Shown: positions 16,662-25,800, counted from the stretch's first letter. The stretch is 64,000 bases of DNA from Cytobacillus suaedae (GCA_014960805.1 CP063163.1:545001-609000), one strand, 5' to 3'. The notes: generated by a model from the letters alone, not told the origin. Translations and numbers: made by a program.

Positions 16662-17231
16662 ATGGATTTTAGATTTTATATAGGTTTATTTAGTTTCTTA
16701 ACATTCTTAATTACTATCGTTCTAGTTATAACGTTTTTGGTAAAATTGATTATGCACTTTATAACCAAGAAGAAACCCTTCCCTAAGAAACTTTTAATCT
16801 CTTCTTTAATAGGTACTCTTCTGTTTACGATGATGGAAGGATATTTAACATACTCTTATACATTCGACAGCATTGAAGATGACCTTCAAAGGAGACGTGG
16901 TGATGTGATTTCCCCTACAGGAAAATTTACAGCCATTGGTTTTTATATGCCTTATGGGGGAGCTGCGGGCGGTGTAAATATAGCAGTGAAAATAATTAAT
17001 AATCACAAGAATATCAAACCTAAGATTGTCTATTATAGTGATTTGAAAAGAAACTTTTCAATGGAATGGAAGGATGAAGATACGTTATATATCCTAAATG
17101 ATGACCCAGACTATCCAAATGAAAATAGAAGTATTGAATTGGAAATTGAAAAAGAAATCTATCATGAAACAGGGGCCGCTTGTGATAGTTGGGTAATGAA
17201 GGATGAGTATGAAACCTGCTATCAAAATTAA
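16662..17231 (+). CDS. DUF5412-like membrane-anchored protein
   Basis: A 189-residue protein. Two membrane helices (about 5-30 and 42-62) are followed by an extracytoplasmic part of about 125 residues with the phrases SPTGKFTAIGFYMPYGGAAG, KIVYYSDL and W-DEDTLYILND. This pattern matches what I know as DUF5412 in Bacillus. ATG with TGGAGGT upstream. Function unknown. Confidence 0.65.
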   Translation: MDFRFYIGLFSFLTFLITIVLVITFLVKLIMHFITKKKPFPKKLLISSLIGTLLFTMMEGYLTYSYTFDSIEDDLQRRRGDVISPTGKFTAIGFYMPYGGAAGGVNIAVKIINNHKNIKPKIVYYSDLKRNFSMEWKDEDTLYILNDDPDYPNENRSIELEIEKEIYHETGAACDSWVMKDEYETCYQN

Positions 17232-17345
17232 GAATTGATTAGTGACAGGCTTTTATTGTTCAAAGACTGGCACTTCTTTATAAATGTTCTTATTCTTGCA
17301 CTCATAGAGAGTATAGTGGAGTGTCTAGGGAACGGAGGTAAAAGA

Positions 17346-18245
17346 TTGAAAGGAAATCGTATTAGGCTTAGTGGAGGATTTCACAACGATGTTTTTTTAA
17401 TCGAAGGGGAAGATATAGTAGAGAGAATATCTGACCAAGGCAAATCAGAGGATATGGTTTTACAAGAAATAGAGTGGATGAACTTCTTGTATGAAAGAGG
17501 GGTTGCACTTCCAAAGCCAAACATGTCCCTAAAAGTAGAAGATGGTAGAGTAAGATCATATTTTCAATATATTCGTGCTGAGCATATTGATGTTACAAAC
17601 ATAACTCATTGGAATGGAACTACATTTAAACAACTTGGTAGAATTCTAGGAAAGATGCATTCTTTATCCAAAGAGTTTGAGATAGATATAAAACATCGTC
17701 CTGTATGGACCGTTGAAAATCCGGATGTTTTTGGAATTAGAGAGAATCTGAGTCCATGGATGGCAGAGAAGTACGATAGATTGATGGATAGCCTAACTTC
17801 ATATGAAACTACACCAGATACCTTTGGTCTAATTCATAATGACTTTCATCAAGGGAACGTAATGATTAATAAGGAAGGTAAACTAACGATCATTGATTTT
17901 GATGAATGTGCTTTTAATTGGTTTGCCCAAGACATTGGTGTTATTTTCTATCATGCGTATTGGCAGCATTGCTCTTTCAATGGGAATGCTAGTACTTTTT
18001 CTAAGACTTTCCTGGAGCATTTCTTCTTAGGATATCAAGAAGAAAATATCCTTCATTATGATGTCATTAACCAAATACCTACTTTCCTAAAATTACGAGA
18101 GATATTTTTGTATCAACTGTTTCATAAAAAGTGGGATATGGAAAACTTGGAGGAATGGCAAAGGTACACCTTACATGACTTGGAATACAAAATAAAGCTT
18201 AGCACTCCTTATGGAGGTATTACTGATTTTGTTATCTATGTGTAA
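17346..18245 (+). CDS. APH/choline-kinase-fold phosphotransferase
   Basis: About 299 residues. The catalytic loop is LIHNDFHQGNVMI (HxDxxxxN) and the metal-binding motif is IIDFDEC, as in aminoglycoside phosphotransferase-like and homoserine-kinase-II-like enzymes. A nucleotide-binding N-lobe starts at RLSGGFHNDVFLIEG. The phosphate acceptor cannot be inferred; most chromosomal Bacillus homologues are not resistance genes. The frame is open from 17235, but the ribosome binding site CGGAGG precedes TTG at 17346, and the residues before it have no counterpart in the family. Confidence 0.82.
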   Translation: MKGNRIRLSGGFHNDVFLIEGEDIVERISDQGKSEDMVLQEIEWMNFLYERGVALPKPNMSLKVEDGRVRSYFQYIRAEHIDVTNITHWNGTTFKQLGRILGKMHSLSKEFEIDIKHRPVWTVENPDVFGIRENLSPWMAEKYDRLMDSLTSYETTPDTFGLIHNDFHQGNVMINKEGKLTIIDFDECAFNWFAQDIGVIFYHAYWQHCSFNGNASTFSKTFLEHFFLGYQEENILHYDVINQIPTFLKLREIFLYQLFHKKWDMENLEEWQRYTLHDLEYKIKLSTPYGGITDFVIYV

Positions 18246-18250
18246 AATAA

Positions 18251-18302
18251 AGACGCCAATTCTGGTAAAGCAAAAGGAACACTATCAACAAGGTCGGCGT
18301 CT
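18251..18302 (+). terminator. Hairpin after the phosphotransferase gene
   Basis: AGACGCC (18251) pairs with GGCGTCT (18296) around a 35-base AT-rich loop. Weak U tail. Confidence 0.4.
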
Positions 18303-18410
18303 AAATTTTGAGCATGTTAATTATTGTTATCTAGGGGATATACTAAAGACGAAAATTTATTATCTTATTTTTTGTTTTGTTAAATAAGTAAACCTTAGGG
18401 GCGTACCAAT

Positions 18411-18577
18411 GCATTCGAACAACATTTTTTCCAACCACCAAATTAATCAAACGCTTGATGAATCGAATTCAACCTAAGCACGACAACGGTTTGATAAAAA
18501 CAAATAAACGTTTGTTTGAAATTCAAATATAAATAATATATTAACTTTTTTTCTATGAAGGCAATGATAGAAATAGA
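18411..18577. repeat. About 155-bp dispersed repeat, copy A
   Basis: A sequence about 80% identical to 30866-31018. Shared landmarks in order are GCATTC-AACAAC, CCAACCACCAA-TTAATCAAAC, GCTTGATGAA, AAGCACG-CAACGGTTTGA, AACAAATAAACGT-TGTTTGAA and AATG-TAGAAATA. Both copies abut a GGGACGG-type hairpin repeat. Translated, both read close to NHQ-NQTLDE followed by ARQRF-KNK and a stop; copy A has an internal stop. The remaining 18303-18819 holds no gene. Confidence 0.75.
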
Positions 18578-18610
18578 AGGTTAGTATTAAAAATGAACAT
18601 GGAACTTAAT

Positions 18611-18675
18611 TACATTCCTCATGTTTCTTTCGTTTAGCTAAACGAAGTAAACACTAGAACCGTCCCCGTGTATTC
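18611..18675. repeat. GGGACGG-type dispersed hairpin repeat, copy 2
   Basis: Loop part CATGTTTCTTTCGTTTAGCT, then AAACGAAGTAAACACTAGAA and CCGTCCCCGTGTATTCC. The left arm is degenerate (CATTCCTCATG), so the hairpin is reduced. Confidence 0.7.
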
Positions 18676-18819
18676 CATCCAGAATTTGCTGCTCAAGCCG
18701 TTGGATTTACCATTTATGTGGGAGTATATCAATTACATTTATCATCTATATAGCAAAGTTGTTCTTTTTAGTATAAAGTTATATAGGATTTAGAAAGTGA
18801 TTAAAGGAGTTTATTACAA

Positions 18820-19614
18820 ATGAAGACATTACAACAAGAGCTGGCGATTGTTCGATATCAAACTGACGAAAAAGTGCATTATGGAATTATTGAAGATAAT
18901 GAAATTATCCAATTGTCTAGTACTTTTACAGAAATCGTGAACAACGAGTTAAAATATGATGGTGTAAGATTGAAATACAGTGACGTGAAAATTTTAGCAC
19001 CAGTAACCCCTTCTAAAATTGTTAATTTTGGTTGGACCTATGCTGGACATGCAAAGGAGACTGGGGGAACGGCTAATCTTGCTGAGCCATTCCTGTTTTT
19101 AAAACCAGCTTCTTCAATCATTCCAGATCAAGGTGAAATCATTCTTCCTCCTACTAACCTGACAAATCAGGTAGAGCTGGAAGGGGAAGTAGCACTTGTG
19201 ATTGGTAAACGTGGTAAAAACATAAAAGAAGAAGACGCATTAGATTATGTTTTTGGCTGTACGATCTTTAATGATGTAACAGCAAGAGACCTTACAAAAT
19301 CAGATCCTCAATTCACTAGAGGGAAAGGCTTCGACACCTTTGGTCCATTAGGTCCATATATTGTGACTGGTATAGATCCTACGAACTTAAGAATTGTGAC
19401 AACTTTAAACGGAAAAGTTGTCCAAGATGGTAATACGAATGAGATGTCTCTTTCCATTCCATTCCTGATCAGCTGGATTTCGCAGGTGATGACACTTGAG
19501 CCAGGTGATGTTCTTGCTACAGGTTCACCTTCAGGGAGTTGTCCAATGAAATCTGGAGATACTGTCGTTGTTGAAGTGGAGAAAATTGGGAAGCTAAGGA
19601 ATTATGTAAAATAG
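18820..19614 (+). CDS. Fumarylacetoacetate hydrolase (FAH) family protein
   Basis: A 264-residue member of the FAH superfamily, which contains hydrolases, decarboxylases and isomerases of 2-keto/enol acids from aromatic degradation. The catalytic core shows KIVNFGWTYAGHAKE, then FLFLKPASSII, and metal ligands in ELEGEVALVIGK (Glu121, Glu123) and NDVTARD (Asp152). It ends with EPGDVLATGSPSG and a final beta domain. ATG with AAGGAG upstream. It is a single gene, so a pathway cannot be assigned; a P450 gene follows separately. Confidence 0.9.
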   Translation: MKTLQQELAIVRYQTDEKVHYGIIEDNEIIQLSSTFTEIVNNELKYDGVRLKYSDVKILAPVTPSKIVNFGWTYAGHAKETGGTANLAEPFLFLKPASSIIPDQGEIILPPTNLTNQVELEGEVALVIGKRGKNIKEEDALDYVFGCTIFNDVTARDLTKSDPQFTRGKGFDTFGPLGPYIVTGIDPTNLRIVTTLNGKVVQDGNTNEMSLSIPFLISWISQVMTLEPGDVLATGSPSGSCPMKSGDTVVVEVEKIGKLRNYVK

Positions 19615-19622
19615 TTAGAATA

Positions 19623-19665
19623 AGTGTCAGTTACTTGTGGAATTTAACGAGTGACTGGCACTTTA
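19623..19665 (+). terminator. Hairpin after the FAH gene (GTGCC type)
   Basis: AAGTGTCAGTTACT pairs with AGTGACTGGCACTTT with wobble pairs. This is one of several hairpins in the window with GTGCC/GGCAC arms. Confidence 0.65.
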
Positions 19666-19770
19666 ATTATCGAACAGTGAGATGTAAGTAACATAGCCGT
19701 TGCTGGAAACTTAAGTACATTGGAATTTAAACATTGATTTGTATCGTCAGGTAAAAAAGTAGACTATAGT

Positions 19771-19809
19771 AAGACAAATGTTCCTAACTATGGGCATTTG
19801 TCTTTTTTG
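19771..19809. terminator. Second terminator before the P450 gene
   Basis: AAGACAAATG / CATTTGTCTT with T6 after it. The same layout (AAGAC-AATGTTC...CATT-GTCTT) recurs at 59223 and, less exactly, at 60232. Confidence 0.8.
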
Positions 19810-19933
19810 TGTTGAGGTCGAGCTTTTCTGAAATTCAAGAATCTAAATTTCATAGCAATCTCAAAAATGAATAATTTTTCTAAAGTAGTTTAATAAACTA
19901 AAGAATAGTAACTACATATAAGAGGTGAGGGCT

Positions 19934-21283
19934 ATGAATACAACGAAAACAGTGAAGGCACCAAAAGGAAGTATAATCGGAGGAAATTTAGATGAGTTTC
20001 GCAAGGGGCCACTTGCATTTTTTGATAAACTACGGACTGAATATAAAGATGTAGCCAAAATGCGATTGGCAAACCGAACGATTTATGTTTTGATGAGCCC
20101 TGACATTATAAAAGAAGCGTTAGTCTCGAAGGCGGATTCTTTCATCAAGTCCAGAGCCTTAAAGGAAATTATGCCCTTAATCGGAGAAGGTCTACTAACA
20201 AGTGAGGGTGAATTTCATATGCGTCAACGCCGTATGATGCAACCATCCTTTAAGAAGGGGCATATTCAAAGCTATGCAGAAATTATGAGGATCATTGCTT
20301 CCGATACTGTAAACAAGTGGAATGAGGATGAAGTACGGAATACTCACGTAGATATGATGAATATTACCTTAGCTATTATAAGCAAAACAATGTTTAGTTC
20401 GGACATTCAGGAAAGCCATGATACAATTGGTCATCCTATAGATGATGCTAATTACATTGCGACAAAGCGAATCCGTTCCATTTTCAAACTGCCTTATCAA
20501 ATCCCTACCAAAGAGAATCTTAAATTTCAAGATGCAGTCCGTATTTTAGATGAAGTGGTCTTTAACATTATTGAAAAACGTAGACAGGATGCTGGAAAGA
20601 AGAAGTATGAAGACTTATTAGGAATATTAATGGCAACGGTCGATGAAACGGACCAAAGCGTGATGACCGATAGACAGATTCGAGATGAAGCGATGACCAT
20701 TTTCTTAGCGGGACATGAAACAACGGCTAACGCAATGTCATGGTGTTTATATTTACTCGCAAAGCATCCAGAAATTCAAAAGAAAGTTCACTTTGAGATT
20801 GATAATAGTATAGGAAGCGGGCCCGTGAAACTCGAGCATACGGAACAGCTTGCCTACTTAAAGAACACCATCCAAGAAAGCCTTCGTCTGTACCCGCCAG
20901 CATGGTTTTTTGGAAGAGAGGCAAAGGAAGATGTTCAAGTTGGAGACCTCATAATTAAGAAGGGGCAAGACGTGATGTACAGTCCCTACATTACCCATAG
21001 GTTAGAAGAGTATTATGACCAGCCACACTCGTTCATTCCTGAGCGATTTGAAAATCAATTCTTAAAAACGATCCCAAGCTACGCCTATTTCCCATTTGGT
21101 GGAGGACCTCGAGTATGCATTGGAAACCATTTTGCGATGCTCGAAGCAACCATTGTGATGGCTACTATTCTTCAAAATTACTCAGTATCACTAACAAGCC
21201 CTGATCAAACGGTTACACCTGAAGCACTTATTACGCTTAAGCCAAAGGATGGGTTGCCGTTAAGGATGGTGAGAAGGAAGTAA
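19934..21283 (+). CDS. Cytochrome P450
   Basis: A 449-residue soluble P450. All signatures are present, numbered from the upstream GTG at 19925: I-helix oxygen-activation motif AGHETT (262-267), K-helix ESLR (318-321), PERF meander, and the heme loop FPFGGGPRVCIG with the Cys398 thiolate ligand. No membrane anchor or fused reductase, so it needs separate redox partners; none is adjacent. Probable fatty-acid or secondary-metabolite hydroxylase; the substrate is open. ATG at 19934 with GAGGTGAGG upstream is preferred to the GTG. Confidence 0.95.
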   Translation: MNTTKTVKAPKGSIIGGNLDEFRKGPLAFFDKLRTEYKDVAKMRLANRTIYVLMSPDIIKEALVSKADSFIKSRALKEIMPLIGEGLLTSEGEFHMRQRRMMQPSFKKGHIQSYAEIMRIIASDTVNKWNEDEVRNTHVDMMNITLAIISKTMFSSDIQESHDTIGHPIDDANYIATKRIRSIFKLPYQIPTKENLKFQDAVRILDEVVFNIIEKRRQDAGKKKYEDLLGILMATVDETDQSVMTDRQIRDEAMTIFLAGHETTANAMSWCLYLLAKHPEIQKKVHFEIDNSIGSGPVKLEHTEQLAYLKNTIQESLRLYPPAWFFGREAKEDVQVGDLIIKKGQDVMYSPYITHRLEEYYDQPHSFIPERFENQFLKTIPSYAYFPFGGGPRVCIGNHFAMLEATIVMATILQNYSVSLTSPDQTVTPEALITLKPKDGLPLRMVRRK

Positions 21284-21298
21284 AATAGATTGGTTTAC

Positions 21299-21344
21299 AA
21301 AAGTGTTTGTCACTGTCGATTTCAATAAGTGACAGGCACTTTTT
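21299..21344 (+). terminator. Terminator of the P450 gene (GTGCC type)
   Basis: AAAGTGTTTGTCACT pairs with AGTGACAGGCACTTTTT. Confidence 0.8.
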
Positions 21345-21380
21345 GTTATTTTTCTCAAATTATTAGAAATCCTTCTTGAA

Positions 21381-21407
21381 GAGGCTTGCATTAAGTAGCA
21401 AGCCTTT
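21381..21407. terminator. Additional hairpin before the MerR gene
   Basis: AGGCTTGC / GCAAGCCT with flanking A and T runs. Confidence 0.65.
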
Positions 21408-21424
21408 TATTTTTGAAATTTCTC

Positions 21425-21455
21425 TTGACCTTAAAGTAGCTTTAAGATGTAACAT
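21425..21455 (+). promoter_or_regulatory. MerR-type promoter with 19-bp spacer and operator
   Basis: -35 TTGACC (21425-21430) and -10 TAACAT (21450-21455) are separated by 19 bp, the overlong spacing that MerR-family activators correct. The spacer carries the palindrome CTTAAAGTAGCTTTAAG (21430-21446). It lies directly upstream of the MerR-type gene, implying autoregulation of the two-gene operon. Confidence 0.85.
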
Positions 21456-21478
21456 TGAATGTAAAGGGGTGTGATGGT

Positions 21479-22258
21479 TTGAGTAAGTTCATGTCAATAC
21501 AGGCTTTCTCTGAAAGAACTGGTATTTCCAAAAGTACATTAAGATATTATGAGTCAACAAATTTACTTCGTCCAGCAGCTAGAAACACTAGCGGGTATCG
21601 AGTTTATTCTGAGACCCAAGTTGCAACAATTAAGTTAATCTCCAGTTTACGTTTAGCTGATGTACCGATTAAAGACATTCAAGCCTATTTAAAGGAAGAC
21701 GATGATAAAACACGACAAGAAATGATGGATAATTGGACTCAGATTATAAAGGAAAGGCTAGATATCTTGAATGTAGGTTTACGTTATTTAAAGAGTGATT
21801 CTACACATGAACAAATTTATTTGATAGAAAAAAGTGCGGAAAATATTATTTGGTTTACTGCTGAATCTAGTGTTGGGCAATTCAAAGAACATTTTAGTAA
21901 GAGAATGAAAGAACTCGAGATATTAAATATTCCTATAAAAAGTTGTTATTTAAAATATATATCTGGAACAGATTTGATTAAAGCAAAAATTGGCTTTGGT
22001 CTTCCATCTGACGCACAAACAAACGAGCTATCTGAAATTGCATTCATAGAACATATGGCTTCTTGTGTATGTATAGCAATGTCTTTTAATGAACCAATCA
22101 CAAAAATACTAGAAGGCTATCGCAAATTATTAAACTATGCAAGCGAAAACAAATGGGTTCCAACAGGTTCCATACTAGAATGGTATCGTGGTGAGGACTT
22201 TACAGACCTCGATTTAGTAATGCCTGTCACTCAAATCGGAACAAGGGGGATATCATGA
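21479..22258 (+). CDS. MerR-family regulator with GyrI-like effector domain
   Basis: About 259 residues. The winged HTH is typical MerR (SIQAFSERTGISKSTLRYYE, then NTSGYRVYSE), followed by the dimerisation coiled coil. The C-terminal 150 residues end in KWVPTGSILEWYRGED, DLDLVMPVTQ, as in GyrI/BmrR-type small-molecule-binding domains. TTG at 21479 has AAAGGGGTG seven bases upstream; the frame is open back to 21455, inside the -10 box, and that start is impossible. The stop is directly followed by the start of the C45-type gene, so this is a two-gene operon. It probably senses a hydrophobic or amide ligand that the partner enzyme handles (inference). Confidence 0.88.
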   Translation: MSKFMSIQAFSERTGISKSTLRYYESTNLLRPAARNTSGYRVYSETQVATIKLISSLRLADVPIKDIQAYLKEDDDKTRQEMMDNWTQIIKERLDILNVGLRYLKSDSTHEQIYLIEKSAENIIWFTAESSVGQFKEHFSKRMKELEILNIPIKSCYLKYISGTDLIKAKIGFGLPSDAQTNELSEIAFIEHMASCVCIAMSFNEPITKILEGYRKLLNYASENKWVPTGSILEWYRGEDFTDLDLVMPVTQIGTRGIS

Positions 22259-23290
22259 ATGTATAAAAATGAAGAGTTAATTGTAAGAATAGTAGATTTG
22301 AGAGGAAACCATTATCAGTTTGGCTTAGATCAAGGTAAAGAATTAATGTCATTACCGATCTTAGAACAAATAGACCAGCTAAGGCAACTTACTATTAATT
22401 CAAATGTAAAAATGGCGAAGGAAATAGTAAAGAATGTTTCACCGAATCTTTTTCAAGAACTAAGAGGCTTGGCAGAAGGATTTCAAATGGAATTAGATAC
22501 GATCATTAAACTATTTAGTGGATATGATGTAGTATTTCCTGAAATGGGGTGTACTACGTTGGTAAACGATGGCTTTTACGTGCGCAATTATGAATTTAGC
22601 CCAGAAATGTACGATGCAAGACTCGTATTTACCAACCCTACAGATGGCTATGCTAGTGTAGGTTTTAGTCAGCAAGTAATTGGAAGACTTGATGGAATGA
22701 ATGAAAAAGGGCTGGTAGTAGGATTACATTTTGTAAATAACGAACACAGAAAAGAGGGGTTTATTGCAACGACAATTGTTAGGATGTTACTCGAACAATG
22801 CGCAAATATTGAAGACGCAATAACCTTCATCACCAATATCCCCCATGGCTATTGCTATAATTACTCCATCACAGACCAAAGTGGAAAAAGTATAATAGTA
22901 GAGGCTTCCCCACAACAACAGGTCATAAACTTCACCAATCAGCTGATATGCACTAATCACTTTGAATCAGAAGTATTAAAAGAGAAAAATAGATTAGAGA
23001 TACTAGGCTCAGTAAAACGTAAGGAGTATGTGAGTTCCTTATTAACAGAGAATCTATCACCTATGGCAGCATATCATCATTTTAATAAAGGAAGTTCCCC
23101 GTTATTTTTTAAGTACTATAAAGAGTACTTTGGTACGTTGCATACAGTTGTTTATTCTCCAAAAGATTTAAGTATCTTAATTGGAGTTGGTGAAAATTGT
23201 GAACCGAAGATGTTTTCTCTTAAAGAATATATGGAGGGGACATTGATTCTTCCTGAAATTGTTAAGGGAATAATTAATCAAGAAATATGA
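22259..23290 (+). CDS. C45-family (acyl-CoA:6-APA acyltransferase-like) Ntn hydrolase
   Basis: A 343-residue member of the isopenicillin-N acyltransferase / linear amide C-N hydrolase group. The catalytic N-terminal nucleophile after autocleavage would be Cys98 in EMGCTTLV. Supporting features: RGNHYQFGLDQGKEL at the start, a beta core with VRNYEFSPE, GRLDGMNEKGLVVGLHFVNN, LICTNHFES. No signal peptide. It starts one base after the stop of the MerR gene, with AAGGGGGA upstream. It is expected to cleave or transfer acyl groups on amides; the substrate is unknown. Confidence 0.85.
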   Translation: MYKNEELIVRIVDLRGNHYQFGLDQGKELMSLPILEQIDQLRQLTINSNVKMAKEIVKNVSPNLFQELRGLAEGFQMELDTIIKLFSGYDVVFPEMGCTTLVNDGFYVRNYEFSPEMYDARLVFTNPTDGYASVGFSQQVIGRLDGMNEKGLVVGLHFVNNEHRKEGFIATTIVRMLLEQCANIEDAITFITNIPHGYCYNYSITDQSGKSIIVEASPQQQVINFTNQLICTNHFESEVLKEKNRLEILGSVKRKEYVSSLLTENLSPMAAYHHFNKGSSPLFFKYYKEYFGTLHTVVYSPKDLSILIGVGENCEPKMFSLKEYMEGTLILPEIVKGIINQEI

Positions 23291-23295
23291 AACAG

Positions 23296-23335
23296 GGGGA
23301 CGGTTCTGGTGTTTAGAAAAACCAGAACCGTCCCC
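23296..23335. repeat. GGGACGG-type hairpin repeat, copy 3 (short form)
   Basis: Perfect 15-bp arms GGGGACGGTTCTGGT / ACCAGAACCGTCCCC, loop of 10. Only six bases after the stop of the C45 gene, so it can act as its terminator. Confidence 0.85.
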
Positions 23336-23439
23336 ATATTTTTCATATTTTTTATCCCTAAAGCTGAAAAATCCTCATCTGAAACTTTTCCATAAATCAT
23401 TCGTAATAGATATATAGGTTTAATTGAAGGAGTGGTAGT

Positions 23440-25119
23440 ATGGGCAATATTTATTTATTTTCACTTATCGTGGGATTAGCCTCTGCTCTTGTGCTGATTC
23501 CGTTTTCTAGTAACAAATCGAAGGAAAAAGAGGGAAAGAAGTCCAAAACGGGAGCATTATTGGCTGGAATAGTTCTTTTAGTAATAGCAGTCTTTTCTTT
23601 CTATTATTTAACTAATCTTGATCGAAACTTCACGTCTTTATGGGTTTTAGCCATCATAGTTACCCTTTTAGGGACACTTTTCGCCTCTGGAAAGGAACGA
23701 TTGGTTAAAGGCGTATTATTTCTAGGAAGTTTAGTTGTTGGATTGGTGTTTTTATCTGCATTTCTCTTTAATGCGGATGAAAAATATGAAGTTGCCAACA
23801 TGGCTGCGAAGACAGAAATTGAAACGTTTGATGAAAAAGAGACGCCAGCAAGTGTCCCACCAAAATTTGCTCGAAATAAGATGAAGAAGGCGTTTGGACA
23901 GGTTCCAGACACGAGTTATTACGAACTCGGAAACTTGCAAATTCAAAAAGTCAACGGAAACTATGTATATATTGCACCTGTAGAATTTTCAGGATTTTTC
24001 AAATGGTTGAATGGGAATACAACGCCTGGTTATTTTACGATTAGTGCAACCAACTCTAGTGATAATCCGAAATTTATAAAGGCGGAAATGGAGTATACAC
24101 CTTCATCTTATTTTCACAAGAATCTTGAACGCCAGATAAGGATGCACTATCCGAACCATATTTTCTACGGCGATGTTCAATTAGAAATTGATGATGACGG
24201 CAAGCCTTATTACATTCAATCCTATGGTCAATTTATTTCGGCCCGAAATGGTTTTGACGTGTTGGGGATAATCATGGTAGATCCTAAGTCAGGGGAAACA
24301 ATGGATTATCTTTTAAAAGAGATCCCAGAATTTATTGATGGTGCAGTATCTCCAGAGGTTGTCAGCTTACAAAATAGCTACTTTGGTAATTATATTCATG
24401 GATTTTGGAACAGCAAATTTGGCAAAAAAGATGTAAGATTGCCATCTGATGAAGGAACAGAGGCAAATGTGAGTCCTATTTTTGACGAAAATGGGGATAT
24501 GTATTATTTCACTGATTTCACAAGTCCAAAAGAGGGCGTAGATTCTATGCTTGGCTACTCTCTTACGAATTCAAGAACAGGTGAAGCAACTTTCTACACC
24601 GGTAATCTGGAAGCATCCTATATGGATTCACAAGGTGCTTTGCAAATCATTGAAAAGAAATTTATTGAAAAGAAGTGGAATGGCGAAATGCCTGTTCTTT
24701 ATAACTTCTATGGAGAAGCTAGCTGGCTAACTCCAGTACTTGATTCAAACGGCTTCCTCCAAAATTATTTCATTGTTTCTGCTGCAAACCCAGAAATTTC
24801 TGTGTACGCGAATACACCAAATGAAGCATTGAAGCTCTACAAAACAGCCCTGCAAAGAGGTGGAGGTACCGTTGATGGAACCTCAAAAGCTGAGGAAAAG
24901 CAAGTAAGTGGAACCGTCATTCGTGTATACAAGGAAAAGGTAGGCGATTTTACCAGTATCACCTTCTTATTGGACAACAAGAAGAGCTATGTCGTTTCAT
25001 CTGAAAATAGCCCTCTCGCGATTTACTTGCAAGAAGGCGATAAGGTGAAGGTGAACTATTTAGACACAGGCGAAGTTTTTATGCCGGTTAAAGAGATGGT
25101 AATTGAAGGACTGGCATAA
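23440..25119 (+). CDS. Large membrane-anchored protein, unknown
   Basis: A 559-residue protein with four N-terminal membrane helices (about 5-20, 38-58, 66-82, 90-110). A large soluble domain of about 440 residues follows, rich in beta-type phrases (YYELGNLQIQKVNGNYVYIA, DVQLEIDDDGKPYYIQSY, GYSLTNSRTGEATFYTGN). The last 60 residues (VSGTVIRVYKEKVGDFTSI to VMEIVIEGL-like end) look like a small OB/SH3-type barrel. I do not recognise a family. ATG start with GGAG upstream; single gene ending at a hairpin at 25132. Confidence 0.7.
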   Translation: MGNIYLFSLIVGLASALVLIPFSSNKSKEKEGKKSKTGALLAGIVLLVIAVFSFYYLTNLDRNFTSLWVLAIIVTLLGTLFASGKERLVKGVLFLGSLVVGLVFLSAFLFNADEKYEVANMAAKTEIETFDEKETPASVPPKFARNKMKKAFGQVPDTSYYELGNLQIQKVNGNYVYIAPVEFSGFFKWLNGNTTPGYFTISATNSSDNPKFIKAEMEYTPSSYFHKNLERQIRMHYPNHIFYGDVQLEIDDDGKPYYIQSYGQFISARNGFDVLGIIMVDPKSGETMDYLLKEIPEFIDGAVSPEVVSLQNSYFGNYIHGFWNSKFGKKDVRLPSDEGTEANVSPIFDENGDMYYFTDFTSPKEGVDSMLGYSLTNSRTGEATFYTGNLEASYMDSQGALQIIEKKFIEKKWNGEMPVLYNFYGEASWLTPVLDSNGFLQNYFIVSAANPEISVYANTPNEALKLYKTALQRGGGTVDGTSKAEEKQVSGTVIRVYKEKVGDFTSITFLLDNKKSYVVSSENSPLAIYLQEGDKVKVNYLDTGEVFMPVKEMVIEGLA

Positions 25120-25131
25120 TGTGAATAGGAA

Positions 25132-25172
25132 AAAAGATGAGCAATCTCTCTAAAAGGAGGCTCGTCTTTTTA
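25132..25172 (+). terminator. Terminator of the large membrane-protein gene
   Basis: AAAAGATGAGC pairs with GCTCGTCTTTT; T run follows. Confidence 0.8.
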
Positions 25173-25204
25173 AAATAATAGAAATATGAAGATGGTCCTA
25201 AGGA

Positions 25205-25255
25205 AACACGGGGACGGTTCTGGTGTTTAAAAACACCAGAACCGTCCCCTGTTTT
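25205..25255. repeat. GGGACGG-type hairpin repeat, copy 4 (short form)
   Basis: Perfect 19-bp arms, GGGGACGGTTCTGGTGTTT (25210-25228) and its complement at 25231-25249, with only 2 bases between, plus imperfect AAACA/TGTTT extension. It ends five bases before the stop of the convergent gene. Confidence 0.88.
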
Positions 25256-25260
25256 CTTCT

Positions 25261-25800
25261 TTATGCAGCTAAATCAACTGATTTCGCTTCTTTACTATTC
25301 TTCAATACACCATATCCTAATATGATATAAGAAAGACCCCATGCAAGTGCCAGGTAGCTACCAGCAGGAGAGAACATCATTAGAATAAATACTACCATTA
25401 GTACAGCTCCAGAACGAGGTAAAACCTTAGCACGGTACGTTGCAACTGAGAATAAGATGCTTCCTAATGTTAAGCAGCCCATAAGAAGGATAGGGAAGAA
25501 CATAACATCAGACGTAGGTTGGAAGCCAATTAATGTAGTAAAGGCACCAATTGATACTAATACGTTCCCGATGGTTAGTAAGATAAAACCGATAAATCCA
25601 AGCACCCCAATTTTATCTGCTTGTGCTAGGTAAAGACCAATTGCTCCAACTGTCATCAACACACAAGCTATGAAACCTGGCCACATCTCTTGAGGGCTAT
25701 CTACTCCGTAAATTAATGCCATAGGCGTCATTAGCATACGAACCACACCGGCCAAAATTGCGATAACTACAATCCACTTCGAAATTCTTTCAATACTCAT
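25261..25800 (-). CDS. Six-helix membrane protein, unknown
   Basis: About 179 residues with five to six hydrophobic helices and short polar loops (YGVDSPQEMWPG, TYRAKVLPRSG), ending in a soluble KNSKEAKSVDLAA tail. ATG at 25800 behind AGGAG is preferred to GTG at 25809. It is divergent from the two-component system at 26003, with about 200 bases between. It is the obvious candidate target of that system (inference). Family not recognised. Confidence 0.7.
   Translation of the reverse strand: MSIERISKWIVVIAILAGVVRMLMTPMALIYGVDSPQEMWPGFIACVLMTVGAIGLYLAQADKIGVLGFIGFILLTIGNVLVSIGAFTTLIGFQPTSDVMFFPILLMGCLTLGSILFSVATYRAKVLPRSGAVLMVVFILMMFSPAGSYLALAWGLSYIILGYGVLKNSKEAKSVDLAA

Noticed and set aside
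17235-17345. N-terminal extension of the phosphotransferase
   Set aside because: There is no ribosome binding site at 17235, while CGGAGG precedes TTG at 17346 and the kinase fold starts there.
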